Source: CAWJTV01 sp963845695 (GTDB lineage Bacteria > Planctomycetota > Planctomycetia > Isosphaerales > Isosphaeraceae). From it: a stretch of DNA of 64,000 nucleotides. Position numbers and translations under genes: made by a program. Below are positions 29,535 to 41,315 of this stretch, one piece after another; position 1 is the stretch's first letter; the number at the start of each line of letters is the position of its first letter. The stretch lies in assembly GCA_963845695.1 (NCBI GenBank), contig CAWJTQ010000021.1, positions 62,001 to 126,000 on the forward strand. The letters run 5' to 3'. The notes below the pieces were generated by a model. The model made no database searches, had not been told where the DNA came from, and saw nothing but the letters and a program-made list of their open reading frames with translations.

Positions 29535-32500
29535 TCAGCGGCGGGCGCCGGCCGCAGCCGGGAAATAACGTCCCAGGAGCGGGCCCCGAGGCATGGAGCG
29601 CCCGAGGCCCGTCGGCCCCATCAAGGCGTCGAGCCGACATGTCGGCATGGGCAATTCCCCGAAGTCGACCGCCTGGGCGGAAGAGCCCGCGCAGGTCAAG
29701 ATCTGTCGGACGCCATGACCGACCCGAGTGCCGCCGGACGTCCCGAGGGTGACCCGGTCCGCACGGAAGTAGGCCGAGGCCGGTACCCGGACGGAGTACT
29801 TCCCCGGGGGCACGAGGTTGAAACGATACGTGCCGGCCGCCGAGGTGCGTACGACCTCGCGCACCCGGTGGCCCGAGTCGTCGGTCCCGACGAGGACCAC
29901 TCGCAACGTCGCGATCCCCAGATCAACCCTCGGATTGTATCGGCCATTGCGATTGCGATCCCAATAGACAACGCCCGCGATCTGCCCGGTCGTCGGATCG
30001 GCGCCGACTCCGCAGGGACGGCGAAGTCGTAACCCTCACCGTCGGCCCCGTTGGACACGGGGATGTCCGTGATCTCACCGGCCTCTCCCTGTCCGCCCAG
30101 GTTCCCCGCGATCCCCGCGGCGTTGGAGGCCGCCGGCACGATCAGCGAGTAGGTCCCGGCGGCCAGGCCGGTGAGGCGGTAGCTGCCGTCGGCCCCCGTC
30201 GTCACCTCGATCCGGACGGCGTTGCCATCGGCATCGACGCCCGACAGGATCACGACCGTGCCGGCCAGGACCGTCTGGCCCGAACTCCCGGAGATGGAAA
30301 CCGTGCCGGCCAGGACGCCGGTCGCCTCCGGCGCGGTTGACCGGGCCGCGGCGATCATCGACTCGGCCGTCGCCGTCGCGCCGGAGTCGGACAGCTCGAA
30401 CGCCTCGCCCTGCGCGGGCCGGCCGAGAGCTCGGCCGGGCCGCTGGCGATCGGGACGAGCTCCAGCTCCAGGACGCTCGAACCGTCCGCTCCGACGGTCC
30501 CCACGTCCCAGAGGCCCGTCGTCGGATCGAACGTCCCCTGACCCGGGTCGGCGGAGATGAGCTGGAAGCCGGGCGGCACCGAGATCGGCAGCGAGACTCC
30601 CGCCGAGGCGTCCGGACCGCCGTTGGACACGGTGATCCGGACGTCGAACGACTGCCCCACCGTCCCGGAGGTCGGCATCCCGTCGATGCTCACCGAGATG
30701 TCGGCGCCCATCGGGCTCACCGAGACGGTCGTCGTGTCGTCGTCATCCGTCGGATCGTACTGGTCGAGCCCGGTGATCGTCGCGGTCACCTCACTCAATG
30801 CGGCCGAGGTCGCCCGCGCGAGGATCGTCAGCGTCTCGGACCCGCTCGCCCCGAGCGTGCCGACGCCCCAGAGCCCCGTGGCCTCATCATAGCTCCCGTC
30901 CTCCGCGCTGGAGGAGACGTACGTCAGCCCGGCCGGCAACGGGACGGAGACGGCCACGCCGGTCGCGTCGTCCGGGCCGGAATTCGCGACGGTAATCGTG
31001 AACGTCTCGACTTGCTGGGCCTCCGGCCTCGCGTCGTCGACCGTCTCGGTGATCGACAGGTCGGACGACTGGGGCGTCACGGTCACCGAGGTCGGGGCCG
31101 ACTCGGCATCGTCGTACTGGTTAACACCCTGGAGGGTCGCCGTGTTGGCGAACGCCGACGGGCCGCCCACCTCCACCGCCAGAGTGAGCGTCGCCGAGCC
31201 TCCCGCCGCGATCGTCCCGACCTGCCATTCCCCCGTCGCCGCGTCGTAGCTGCCGGCCCCGGCGTCGTCGGACACGAGCGACAGCCCGGCCGGGACCGGG
31301 TCGAGGATCGACACCCCGGTGGCCGCGTCCGGGCCAGCATTGGTCACCGTCACGGTGAACGTCACCTCCCGGCCCGCCTCGGGCGTCGCGTCGTCCACCG
31401 TCTGCGACAGGCCGAGCTCGACGTAAACGGGGGAGACGGTCGCCGATGCCTCGTCGTTCGCCGTGCCCGGGTCATACTGGTCGGAATGGGCGATCGAGGC
31501 CGTGGTCGTCTCGGCGCCGACGGCGGAGACCTCCGCCACGAGCGTCAGCGTCACCGGCGACGTCCGTGTCGACGTCGCCCACCGTCCAGATGCCCGTCGT
31601 CGCGTCATAGGTCCCGACACTCGGGTCGGAGGAGACGTACGTCATCCCGGTCGGCAGCGAGACGGATACCTCCACGCCCGTGGCCGCGTCCGGGCCGCCA
31701 TCGCTCAGCGTGAACGTCAGCGTCTCCTGCTCACCCATCGTCGGCGTGGCGTCGCTGACCGTCGAGGAAAGCGCCAGGTCCGATTGCTGCGGCGTGACCG
31801 TGGCACCGGACAGGACGCCGTTGGTCGCCGGGTTATACTGATCCGAGTGGGTCAACGTCGCCGTGACGGTGTTGGCCCCATCGCCCGAGACGAGCGCCAC
31901 AATCTGGAGCTCGATGGGCGTGCCGGCGGAGACCGCGCCGACGGTCCAGATTCCGGTCGTGGAATCATAGGTCCCGGCGTCGGGGTCCGAGGAGACGAAT
32001 GTCAGCCCCGACGGCAGCGGGATCGAGAGCTGCACGCCCGTGGCGTCGTCCGGGCCGGAGTTGGACAGCGTGATCGTGAAGGTCACGTCGTCGCCGACGT
32101 TCGGCCTGGTGTTGTCGACGCTCGTCAACATCTCCAGGTTCGACTCTTGGGGCGTCTCCGTGACGCTCGCCTCTTCGTTGGCGGGGATGGTGTCCGCCTG
32201 ATCGGAGTGGGCGATCGAGGTGGAGAAGGTCGCGGCGACCGGAGAGTCGACCGTGGCGACGATCTGCAAGACCTCCGGCGAGCTGGTGCCGACCGTGCCG
32301 ACGCTCCAGACGCCGGACAGCGAGTCGTAGGTCCCGACGCTCGGTTCGGCCGAGACGAAGGTGAGCCCCGCGGGCAGGGCCGCGTTGATCGACACGTCCG
32401 TCGCGGCGTCGGGGCCCTCGTCGTTGACGGTGACCGTGAGCGTCACCTCGTCGCCGACGTTCGGCTCCGCCGAGTCGGCCGCGGCCGTCAGGGCCAGGTC

Positions 32501-35500
32501 GGCGATCTGCGGTGTGATCAGGGTAGATGCGGAGGCGTCGGACGTATCCGGGTCGTATTCGTCCACCGCGTGGACGCTCGCCGAGTCGGTGAGGGGGGTC
32601 GCCGTCCCGACCGTCGCGGTGAAGGTCAGCGTACTCGTCTGGCCGTCGGCGAGCGTGCCCACCGACCACAGGCCGGTCTGGGCGGAGAACGTCCCTTGCC
32701 CGGCCGTCGAGCCGGTCACGGTCAGGCCCGTGGGGAGGGCGTTGAGGATCACGAGGCCGTCCGCTTCGTCGGGGCCGGAGTTCGTCACCGTCAGGGTGAA
32801 TGTCACCGTGTCGCCGACGTTCGGGCTGGCATTGTCCACGCCCAGTTGCACGGCCAGGGCGGCCTGCTCCGGAGTCACCGAGGCGGAACTCGAATTGTTG
32901 GAGGCGTCGGGATCGTACTGATCGGCCGACGCGACCGAGGCCGTGTCGGTCTGCGTCGAACGGCGAGACGACCCGGGCCCGGATCGTCAGGGTTGCGGAC
33001 GCCCCGGAGGCGAGCTGGCCCGCCTCCCAGGTGGTGGATACCGGGTCGAAGATCCCCTGGGCGGCCTTCGCCGAGATGAACGTCAGCCCCGCCGGCAACG
33101 AGTCGGCGATCTGGATATCCGTGGCGACGGACGGGCCTTCATTCGTCAGATCGACCGTGAAGGTGACTACGTCTCCGGCATTCGGCGTCGCATTGTTCAC
33201 GGACGTCACGACCGAGAGATCCGCCTGCTGCGGCACGATCTCCGCCGCGATGTTGTTGTCGTCGGGGTCGGGGTCGGTCTGGTCCAGGGTGGCGACCGAC
33301 GCCGTCGCCGTGATCGGATCGCCCGAGGTGACCTCCAACTGGAGGACCAGTTGGGTCGAGGCCCCCGACGCGATCGTGCCAACGTCCCACACGCCCGTCC
33401 CCGGATCGTACGTGCCGATGCCGGGGGTGCCGGAGACGTACGAGAGGCCCGACGGCAAGGGGACGTCAACGGTCACCCCGGTGCCGTCATCGGGGCCGGT
33501 ATCCGCCAGCGTCACCGTGAGCGTGATCGCGTCGCCGACGTTCGGGGTCGCGTTGTCGATCGAGAACGACAGGCCGAGATCCGCGGTCTGGGGCTGCACC
33601 TCGACCTGCGTGCTGTTGTCGTTGGTGTCCGGGTCGTATTGTTCGGCCGAATCGATGTCGGCCGAGATCGTGGAGGGATCGGACGAGGTGACCGTGGCCT
33701 GTATCGTCAGTGTCGCCGTCGCCTCGTCGGCGACGGTGCCGACCGTCCACAGCCCCGTGGTGGAGTCGTACGTCCCCTGGCTCGGAGTGACGTTCGCCAG
33801 CGACAGGCCCGCCGGCAGCACGACCGCGACCACGACCGAGTCGGTATCGTCGAAGCCCAGGTCCTTGAGCGTGAACGTGTCGGTGATCGTGTCGCCGACC
33901 AGTGGGATCATGTTGTTGACCTGGCTCGTCAGCCGCAGCTCGGCCTGCTGCGGCTGGACCGAGGTCTGCGCAGAACTGTTCGCCGAGTCGATGTTGAACT
34001 GGTCGACCCCGGTGATCTCCGCCTGGTTCACCGTCTCGTCGGGGCTGGTGACCGTTGCGGTCAGGACCAGGTCGGCCTCCGCGCCGGGGGCCAGGGAGCC
34101 GACGGTCCACACGCCGGTCGCGGAGTCGTAGACCCTCGTCGCCCGTCGACGAGACGTAGGTGATGCCGGATGGCAGTGTATCCCCCACGGTGACGCCCGT
34201 CGCCGTATCCGGCCCGGAGTTGATGAGGCTGATCGTGTAGGTGATCGTGTCGCCCACGTTGGGGGTGGGGTTGCTCACCACCTTGCCGATCGCCAGGTCG
34301 ACCTCCTGCGGGCGGACCGTCGCCGAAGCCGTGTTATTCGCCGTCGTCGGGTCATACTGGTCCGCCGAGACGATGCTGGCCGCGACCGGGCCGGGATCGA
34401 CGGACGTGACCTCGGCATAGAGCGTCAAGTTCGCCGGCGTCCCCAGGTCCACCTCGCCGACGTCCCATTCGCCGGTCTCCGAGTTGTAGGTGCCGGCACT
34501 CTCGCTGTCGTCCACGTATTCGTAGCCGGACGGCAGCGGGACCGAGACGACCGCCGACGTCGCATCGTCGGGACCGACGTCCGCGAGAGTGATCGTGAAT
34601 TCGACCTCTTCGCCCGAGATCGGCGTCGGGTCGCTCACCGAGGCGGAGACCGACAGGTCGGCCTGCTGAGGGGTCAACGTCATCGTCGAGGTCCGATCGG
34701 CGGCGGTCGGGTCGTACTGGTCATCCTGGACCGTGGCGACGACCGACGAGGCGGACGACGACACCACCGTCAGGTCCAGCGTGATCTTGAGCGAGTCGCC
34801 TGACGGGAGGGTGCCGATCGTCCAGAGTCCGGTGGTCGAGTCGTAGCTCCCCGAGTCGTAGTCGGTGCCCTCGAGGGTCAGCCCGGCGGGGATCGTGATC
34901 GCGAGGGCGACATTCGTGGCATCGGAGGCCCCGGAGTTGTCAACCTCGAAGGTCACCGGGACGTTATTGCCGACGTTGTAGGTCGCGTCGCCGATGTTGC
35001 CGATGACGGAGAGGTCCGATTGCTGCGGGGTGATGATCACCGAGCCGGTCTCGAGGTCCGAGTCGGGGTCGTACTGGTCCAGATCCGCCACCGAGGCGTT
35101 GAAGGACGACGCGTCGGGCGAGACAACGGTCGCCGTGATCGTGAGCGCGGCCGTCCCGTCGGAATCCAGCCCGCCGACCACCCAATCGCCGTTCGACGAC
35201 GAGTAGCCCCCCTGCGAGGCGGTGGCCGACTGGAACGCCAGGCCGGCTGGCAGCAGGCCCAGGACGGTCAGGCCGGTCGCCGCGTCGGGCCCCTCATTGG
35301 AGACTTCGACCGTGAACGTCACCGTATCGCCCACGTTGGGGGTCGGGTCGTCGACCGACGTCGAGAGCGTGACACCGGCCTGCTGCGGCGTGAAGCTGAC
35401 GGACGCGGAATTGTTGCCCGCGACCGGGTCATACTGGTCGGTCCCGGAGATCGAGGCGGTGGCGGTCTCCGCATCCGACGAGTTGACCTGGCCGGTGATG

Positions 35501-38500
35501 ACGAGGGTCTGGGTCTGGCCCGCGCCGACCGTGCCCACCGTCCAGACCTGGCTGAGCGGGTCGAAGGTCCCGGGGCCCTGCGAGCCCGCGTAGGTCAGCC
35601 CCTCGGCAAGCGAGCCCTGCACGACGACGTCGGTGGCGGCGTTCGGCCCGGCGTTGCTGACGGTCAGGTCGATCGTCACCGTCTCGCCGACGTTGGGCGT
35701 CGCGTCGCTGATGGTGGCGGCGAGGCCCAGGTCGGCCTGCTGCGGCGTGTAGGCGGCGTCGCGGTGTTATTGTCCGAGTTCGGGTCGAACTGGTCGCTGT
35801 CAGTGAGGCTCGCCGAGGCCGAGGCCGCCGAGGCCGAGGCCACCCGGGCCGTGATCGTGAGCGTCACCGGAGTGCCGGGCGTGACCGAGCCGACGTCCCA
35901 CGTCCCCTCGTCCGAAGAATACGTGCCGGCGCCCGCCGACGCCGAGACGAACGTCAGCCCGGCCGGGAGCGGGGCCGAGACCACGACGCCGGTGGCCGGG
36001 ACGGACCCGCCGGCCGTCAGCGTCACCGTGTAGGTGATCGCGTCGCCGACGTTGGGATGCAGCGAGCTGAATGCCGCTCCCAGCGCCAGGTCGACGGACT
36101 CCGGGTTGCTCGTCACCGAGGCCGAGTTGTTCGCCGGATTCGGGTCGTACTGGTCCGCCGCGGTGACCGCGGCGGTGTCGGTGGCCCCGCCCGCCTCCGT
36201 AACCTCGGCCACGATCGACAGGGTCGGGGCGGCCCCGGAGGCGACGGTCCCGACCGTCCATGTACTGGAGGCCGGCGAGTACGAACCCTGCGACGCCGTC
36301 GACGACACGTACACATAGCCGGCGGGCAAGGTGTCCCCCACCGCCACGTTCGTCGCCGCGTTCGGCCCGGAGTTGCAGAGCGCCACGGTGAACGTGACGT
36401 CCTGGTCGGCGACCGGCGTGGCGTCGCTCACGGTCAGCGACGTCGAGAGGTCGGCCTGCTGCGGCGTCAGGGTAACCGACGCGCTGTTGTTGGACGACGC
36501 GGTGTCATACTGGTCGTGGGCCGCGAGGCTCGCCGAGCTCACGATCGACGATGGCGACGTGACCTTCGCCGTGACCTGGAGCACCGCCTGGCCGGAGGCC
36601 GCCAGGCTCCCCACCGTCCATACGCCGGTCGTCGAGTTGAAGGTCCCCTGGCCAGCCTGATAGGACAGGATCGTCAGCCCGGCGCCGGCTGCCGACAAGA
36701 CCTGGATTCCCGTCGCCGTTGACGGCCCGGCGTTGGTGATCCGGGTCGTCAGTACCACGGTCTGGCCGACGTTCGGCGTCGCGACGTCCACCGTCTTGGA
36801 GATCGCGAGGTCAACCTGCTGGGGGGAGATCGTGACCGAGGCGCTGTTGTTCGACGCCACGGGGTCGTAGGTCAACGACGAGGTAACCGTCGCCGTCGCC
36901 GTCGAGGACGACGGCGAGGTGACCTGCGCCGTGATCGTGAGCTCGGCCGTGCCGACCGGGACCGATCCGACCGACCAGACCCCGGTGCCCTGGCTATAGG
37001 TGCCCTGGCTGGCGGACGCCGAGACGAAGGTGAAGCCCGCCGGGAGGATGTCCGACACCACGACCCCGGCGGCGGCGCTCGGCCCGGCATTGGTGAGCGT
37101 CGTGGTGAAGGTGATGGTGTCGCCGACATTGGGCGTGGCGTCGCTCACGGTCTTGGCGAGACGTAAGTCTGCGACGAGCGGATTGACCGTCAGCGAGCTG
37201 GTGTTGTTCGAGGTGTTCGGGTCGGGCTGGTCCGCCGCGGTGATCGAGGCGACGTTCGCCACCGCCGAGGTCGCCAGCACCTTGGCCTGGACCGTCAGCG
37301 TCGCCGGACTCTCACCGAGCGTGCCCAGGGCCCAGGCGCCGGTCGTGGCGTTGTAGGTCCCCGTCGACGGCGTCGACGAGACGTACTGTAGCCCCGACGG
37401 CAACAGGTCGCTGACGGCCACGCCCGTGGCGCCGAAGCCGTCGCCGCTGCTCACCGAGATGGTCAGCGTGATGATGTCGCCGACGTTGGGCGTGGCATTG
37501 CTCGCCGTCTGGGCGATCGCGAGGTCCTCCTCGCGGCTGACGGTCACCGAGGCGGCGTTGCTCGTCGCCGACAGGTTGGCCCCGGTCGTCTGTCCGACGA
37601 ACGTCGTGAACGCCTGGCTGGTGATGACCGTCTGGTCGGCCGTCGAAGCATTGACGGTCACCTCGAACGAGACCGTGGTCGTTTGGCCCACGGCTAGGGT
37701 GCCGCCAGCCGACGACGTCGCGCCAGTGCCGAGTTGGAACTGCACCCCCGGGCCGGTGGCAATATACTCGGCCTCGTCGTCGCCGGACGCGTCGGTCATC
37801 GCCCCGGCGTTCGCACCCGAGACGATCTGGAGCGAGCCTGGGACGTACGTTGTGTTGGCCGGTATGAGGTCGGTCAGCGCGAACTTGGTGGCCGCCTCGC
37901 CCGAGCTGACCGTGACGGTGTCGGTATACTTCAGGGTGTCCCCCGGCTGCACCGTGCTGCTGCCGCTGCTGACGTCGCTGACTGACTTATTCACCGAGAC
38001 CACCGGCGACATACAGGTCGATGGCGGTCGTCACCACCGCCGGATAGTAGGTGTCGCCGACCGTGGTCAGGTCGATCGAGGCCGACGTCGCCCCGTCGTT
38101 AATTAGGCCATTCCCCGAGACGATGTCGGCGTCGAGCCCCATCTGGTTGACGTAGTTCGGCGTCTTGGTCGTGACGAGCGTGCCGTGATTGCTGATCGTG
38201 CTGTTGAAAAAGTTGTTCGCCGGGTTTGCCGCGTCGGTGAGGGTCGTACCGTCGAAACTCGCGCCATCGCCGGTGAAGCCGAGGTCGCCCTCATAGGAGA
38301 CGAATCCGAGGCTGGCGTTGACCGTGCCACTGAGCGGAGCTTTGAATCCGCTGATCGGGATCGTCACATTACGGCGTCTGGCTGTCCACCAGAGCGAATC
38401 CGTCGAAGACGGTGAGATTGCGTGGTGGATCGGTCGGGTCGCCGTAGGCCACCACCAGCGTCCACCCGGCCTCCTCGTTGGTGCCTGTTGTCGCCTGGAC

Positions 38501-39067
38501 GTTCGCAACGGTGTAATTCCCGCTCCCCGCCGCCTGGACCAGACTCGTCACGTCGGCGAAACCGCTATAGTTGTGGGAGCTGTCCTCGCCGATCACCGTG
38601 CCTGTGATGGTCGTATAAGACGATGACCCGGGAGTCTGGAAGAGGACTTTGTCGCGACTCGACGAGTCCGACTCGGCACCCCAGTACAGCCCGGCGAACA
38701 ACACCGACCCGCCGGTCGGCAGCGACAGGCTCGCCGAGCTCGAGTCGAACGTCAACGGATTTGAGTCCACGTCCACGTAGACCATCGAGAAGTCATTATT
38801 ATTGACGTAGGCCCCGATTCCCGCCTGGGCGTTCGCCGCGTTTGGGGAGCTGGCCGGCGCCGTCATTAAAGTATTGGCAACGAAGACGATGTTGCCATTG
38901 GCGTTGGCGCTGAATCGAGGCGCGAATGGCGTGATCACGGCGGGCATGAAGCGGGATTCCAGCCGCGCCGAAGAGATATCAAACAAGATCTGCCGATGGC
39001 GTCTCTTTAGCTTTCGCGTCGCGGATCTGAAGGAACGAATTGGAGAAGCAACGTCCCGGTTCTTCAT
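29535..39067 (-). CDS. giant secreted protein with about 20 DUF11-type repeats, about eight frameshifts
   Basis: About 3180 residues when the frames are joined. Start MKNRDVASPIRSFRSATRKL at 39067, with AAGGAAAG upstream. SSARLESRFMPAV is the LE.R motif of planctomycete surface proteins. The N-terminal domain (SLPTGGSVLFAGLYWGAESD, EEAGWTLVVAYGDPT) resembles that of other large DUF11 proteins. Twenty tandem modules follow, each with NVGD..T.T....N.GP..ATGV and LPAGLTFVS plus TG.W.VGT, ending DQYDP..NNSASV. The C-terminus has SdrD-B/prealbumin-like modules (GADGSYRLTGLAAGTYSLIV, AGVVYWDRNRNGRYNP, AAGTYRFNLVPPGKYSVRVP). Frame breaks near 38395, 38000, 35755, 34135, 32960, 31565, 30430 and 29985. 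No anchor or autotransporter domain seen. Structural or adhesive role inferred. Confidence 0.82.
30400..37560 (-). repeat. tandem array of about 20 DUF11 coding repeats, roughly 359 bp each
   Basis: The codons for the NVGD turn recur at about 37473, 37117, 36760, 36400, 36045, 35685, 35328, 34968, 34608, 34250, 33893, 33537, 33175, 32813, 32453, 32092, 31733, 31372, 31012 and 30653. Spacing is even, about 119 residues per unit. Copies have diverged, most strongly at the C-terminal end of the protein. Such an array is prone to unequal recombination and to assembly error. Confidence 0.85.
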
Positions 39068-39121
39068 TGGTATGTCTTTCCTTGGCATTTGGCGACCGGA
39101 CGCATGCAAGCGGGGGCTCAT

Positions 39122-39896
39122 ACAGTCCTGGCGCGTCGGCCGATCGACCGGGGTTGCTTTTTGGCCCCGGAGAAGCTCGTATGCCAGTAGCCTAGAACAT
39201 GATAGAGTCGGTGGGGTGAGGGACTATCCCAATACCGACATGCGGGAGAACCACCATGCGACGTTAAGAGCGTGTCCCGGAAGGCCGGTCCCACGCCGAG
39301 CGGGGGCGTCAGCCCCCCTGTCTTCTCGCCGATCGGACAGGGGGCTGACGCCCTTGTCGTCTTACGCAGACCGCAAGTCTATTGGTATCCAGGAGTTATG
39401 AGCCAATGGTCCACAGTCACGCATGAGGCGCGACTCCAGCCAGCCCCCGGACCTACGATTTTTGTGTACGGATGAACGGTATGCTTGCGCCGCAGCGCGA
39501 GGGCTGACGCTCCCCGCTCGCCTTTCGGGACAGACGTTAAGTATCGGGAGTGGGTGGCACCGCAGGATTCCACAGATCAGGCTGAGGAATCTCTCGTCAT
39601 GGTCGTCGTCGCGGACCAGCAACGCCCGGCGGCTTGACAGCTATGCCAGCGTCCGCCCCATCGCCGAGACATGGGCCTGGCGCCGGTCATGGCGCCGCCC
39701 TGGCCTTAGTCGGCGGCGTGCGTGCCGACGGGATTGGCGATAAGGCAGCGCGTCCCTACGTCGAGTCATTGGCATTCACATTTTATTGCGGCCAAGGCGA
39801 AAGACGTTGTCGGCCCTCGTTCGTCGGCAGTTCAGGCGTCATGTTGCCGACGATCCGGAAAGAAGATTTGTAAGCGGATTCCGACTCGGGATCATT
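39122..39896. repeat. non-coding region with strong GC-rich hairpin
   Basis: 775 bases upstream of the DUF11 gene with no convincing gene. At 39302-39353 GGGCGTCAGCCCCCCTGTC pairs with GACAGGGGGCTGACGCCC (one bulged C) around a 13-base loop. A related GGGCTGACGC motif recurs near 39507. This looks like a dispersed extragenic palindrome rather than a terminator, as no gene ends here. Confidence 0.5.
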
Positions 39897-40254
39897 CGAG
39901 GCCGCCTGTGGCGAGAGGCGGCGCGCTGCTCGGCCACCTCGACGTCGGCATGCTACGGGTGTGGGACCTCAACTTCTTCAGCCATTCGACCTGGAGGGAC
40001 GTGGCGGGGCGGGGGTCGAGATCCTGCGCGGGCTAAGAGCACTCTGACCCTCGGACCGATCCGCGAGCTGTCCGACGGCTCCTACCTGGTCAAGGTCTAC
40101 CCCAGCCCCTACGACCGTCAGGCGGATCGCGACGGGGTGATAGTGCAGGTGCTCCGCTACGCGCTGAACAACCCGCAACGGGTCGGCCACGGCGAGGAGC
40201 ACGTGTTGATCACCAGCCTGCTCGATCCGGACACCTATCCGTCCAAAGAATTGA
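39897..40254 (+). pseudogene. IS4-family transposase fragment
   Basis: Two frames give ARGGALLGHLDVGMLRVWDL, then after a shift near 40025 LTLGPIRELSDGSYLVKVYP and RDGVIVQVLRYALNNPQRVG, followed by EEHVLITSLLDPDTYPSKEL. This is the middle of an IS4-type transposase just before its catalytic glutamate. The expected continuation (YHERWEIE-like) is missing, because an AT-rich sequence begins at 40252. Only about 115 residues are left, so it is a relic. Confidence 0.65.
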
Positions 40255-40282
40255 TCATATTTTTTAATTATAGATATGATCA
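40252..40282. repeat. AT-rich palindrome at a junction
   Basis: TGATCATAT (40252-40260) and ATATGATCA (40274-40282) form a perfect 9-bp inverted repeat in an almost pure A/T stretch about 50 bases long. The surroundings are GC-rich. It sits exactly where the transposase relic ends and another gene fragment begins. Confidence 0.6.
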
Positions 40283-40315
40283 TAAACCTGTATATTATGA
40301 GCAGAAGGCGCATCA

Positions 40316-40518
40316 GGACCCGCCGCGATTGATCTCATTGCCGCCGTCAGCGACATCGTGGAGATCGACAGGAAGCTGTTCGACGAACCGGCCCTGCGCC
40401 GAAGATGATCGATAAGTGCGGCAACCTGCTGCGGAGCGTCCACTACGACAAGGACCGCTACACGGCTTGGGCGGAGGAGCAGAGCTGGAAACCGAAGCCC
40501 GAGGCCGCGCCCGGTTGA
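40316..40518 (+). pseudogene. fragment of an unrecognised gene (C-terminal end)
   Basis: Two neighbouring frames read AIDLIAAVSDIVEIDRKLFD and then, after a shift near 40398, KMIDKCGNLLRSVHYDKDRY with TAWAEEQSWKPKPEAAPG and a stop at 40518. The composition is that of a real protein. The N-terminal side runs into the AT-rich stretch, so the gene is cut. I recognise no family. Confidence 0.4.
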
Positions 40519-41315
40519 GACTTCAGGCCGTGACGACCAAGTGTCCGGCGGGAAATCGCCGACTTCCTGCTTTCCAGCGGGCCTTCATCGGGATCGCAGA
40601 TGAAGCTCTCCGCGAGCGGTTGCCACGGATACCCCTTGCGCGATACTATGGCCGGGCGGACGCTGAGCCCGGTTAGCAGCGATGCCGCGTGTTCAGCCGA
40701 CCGAAAGTTAGCACGCCGGCTAGCAGGGCTGAAACAGTGGAAAAGTTAGCAGAAAACAGGAGGCGCAAAGACAAGCAGGCCAAGCAGTTAAGACATTCGG
40801 AGAGGTGACCGAGAGGCCGAAGGTGCGGCACTGGAAATGGCGCATCTTATTTAAAGGAAGGAACCATTTCAGGGTACACGATGCAAAGACGTGTGACGTG
40901 GATATCATCTCCTCCCGGACTCGCTCACCCGAGAGCCCTACTCGGTGGGCCGGGATGAGGAACCTGGGCGCGGTGGAAGCACCGGGCTCGGCCAAGCGCG
41001 AGAAGCCCGGTAATCAGCTTCAAGGCGCACCACCATTCGGGCAAGGGAAGGGGATGCTAGGCCACCAAAGCGCCATTCGTCGGCCAGGGGCAAGAGATTC
41101 TCGCTAGCCTAGGTGTCCAGGCAGAAAATCGCCCGAGGCGGTTGCGTTGAAGTTGGCAATTCCGTGGAGCATCCAACATTGCACCAGCGTCGGTGACACC
41201 GATTTCCGCGTTGGTCCGGGTCCGCATCCGCGATGGCCTCGGCTCGGCTCGGTCGGCCCAGCCGATCGGCGCGCACCGCGATCGCGACGCCTGCCCCCAG
41301 GACGACAGCGGCTTC
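40519..41315. other. non-coding stretch with relic sequences
   Basis: About 800 bases without a supported gene. A tRNA-Ser 5' half is at 40799. The right part runs into the downstream end of the IS1182-like element, whose exact border I could not place. Confidence 0.4.
40799..40848 (+). tRNA. tRNA-Ser (GGA) 5' half, degenerate relic
   Basis: The sequence starts GGAGAGGTGACCGAGAGGCC, a tRNA-Ser acceptor and D arm. It continues to an anticodon loop CTGGAAA (anticodon GGA). The anticodon stem has a mismatched pair and the sequence leaves the tRNA pattern after about 50 bases. No variable arm, T arm or 3' acceptor strand follows. It is therefore not a working tRNA. Confidence 0.6.

Noticed and set aside
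29535..39067. CRISPR-like array (regular spacing, repeats)
   Set aside because: Spacing of about 359 bp and coding periodicity show protein repeats (DUF11), not short repeats with spacers.
39423..39873. Two overlapping plus-strand frames (106 and 79 codons) in the DUF11 upstream region
   Set aside because: No family match by eye and Arg-rich random-like composition; likely chance frames beside a dispersed palindrome.
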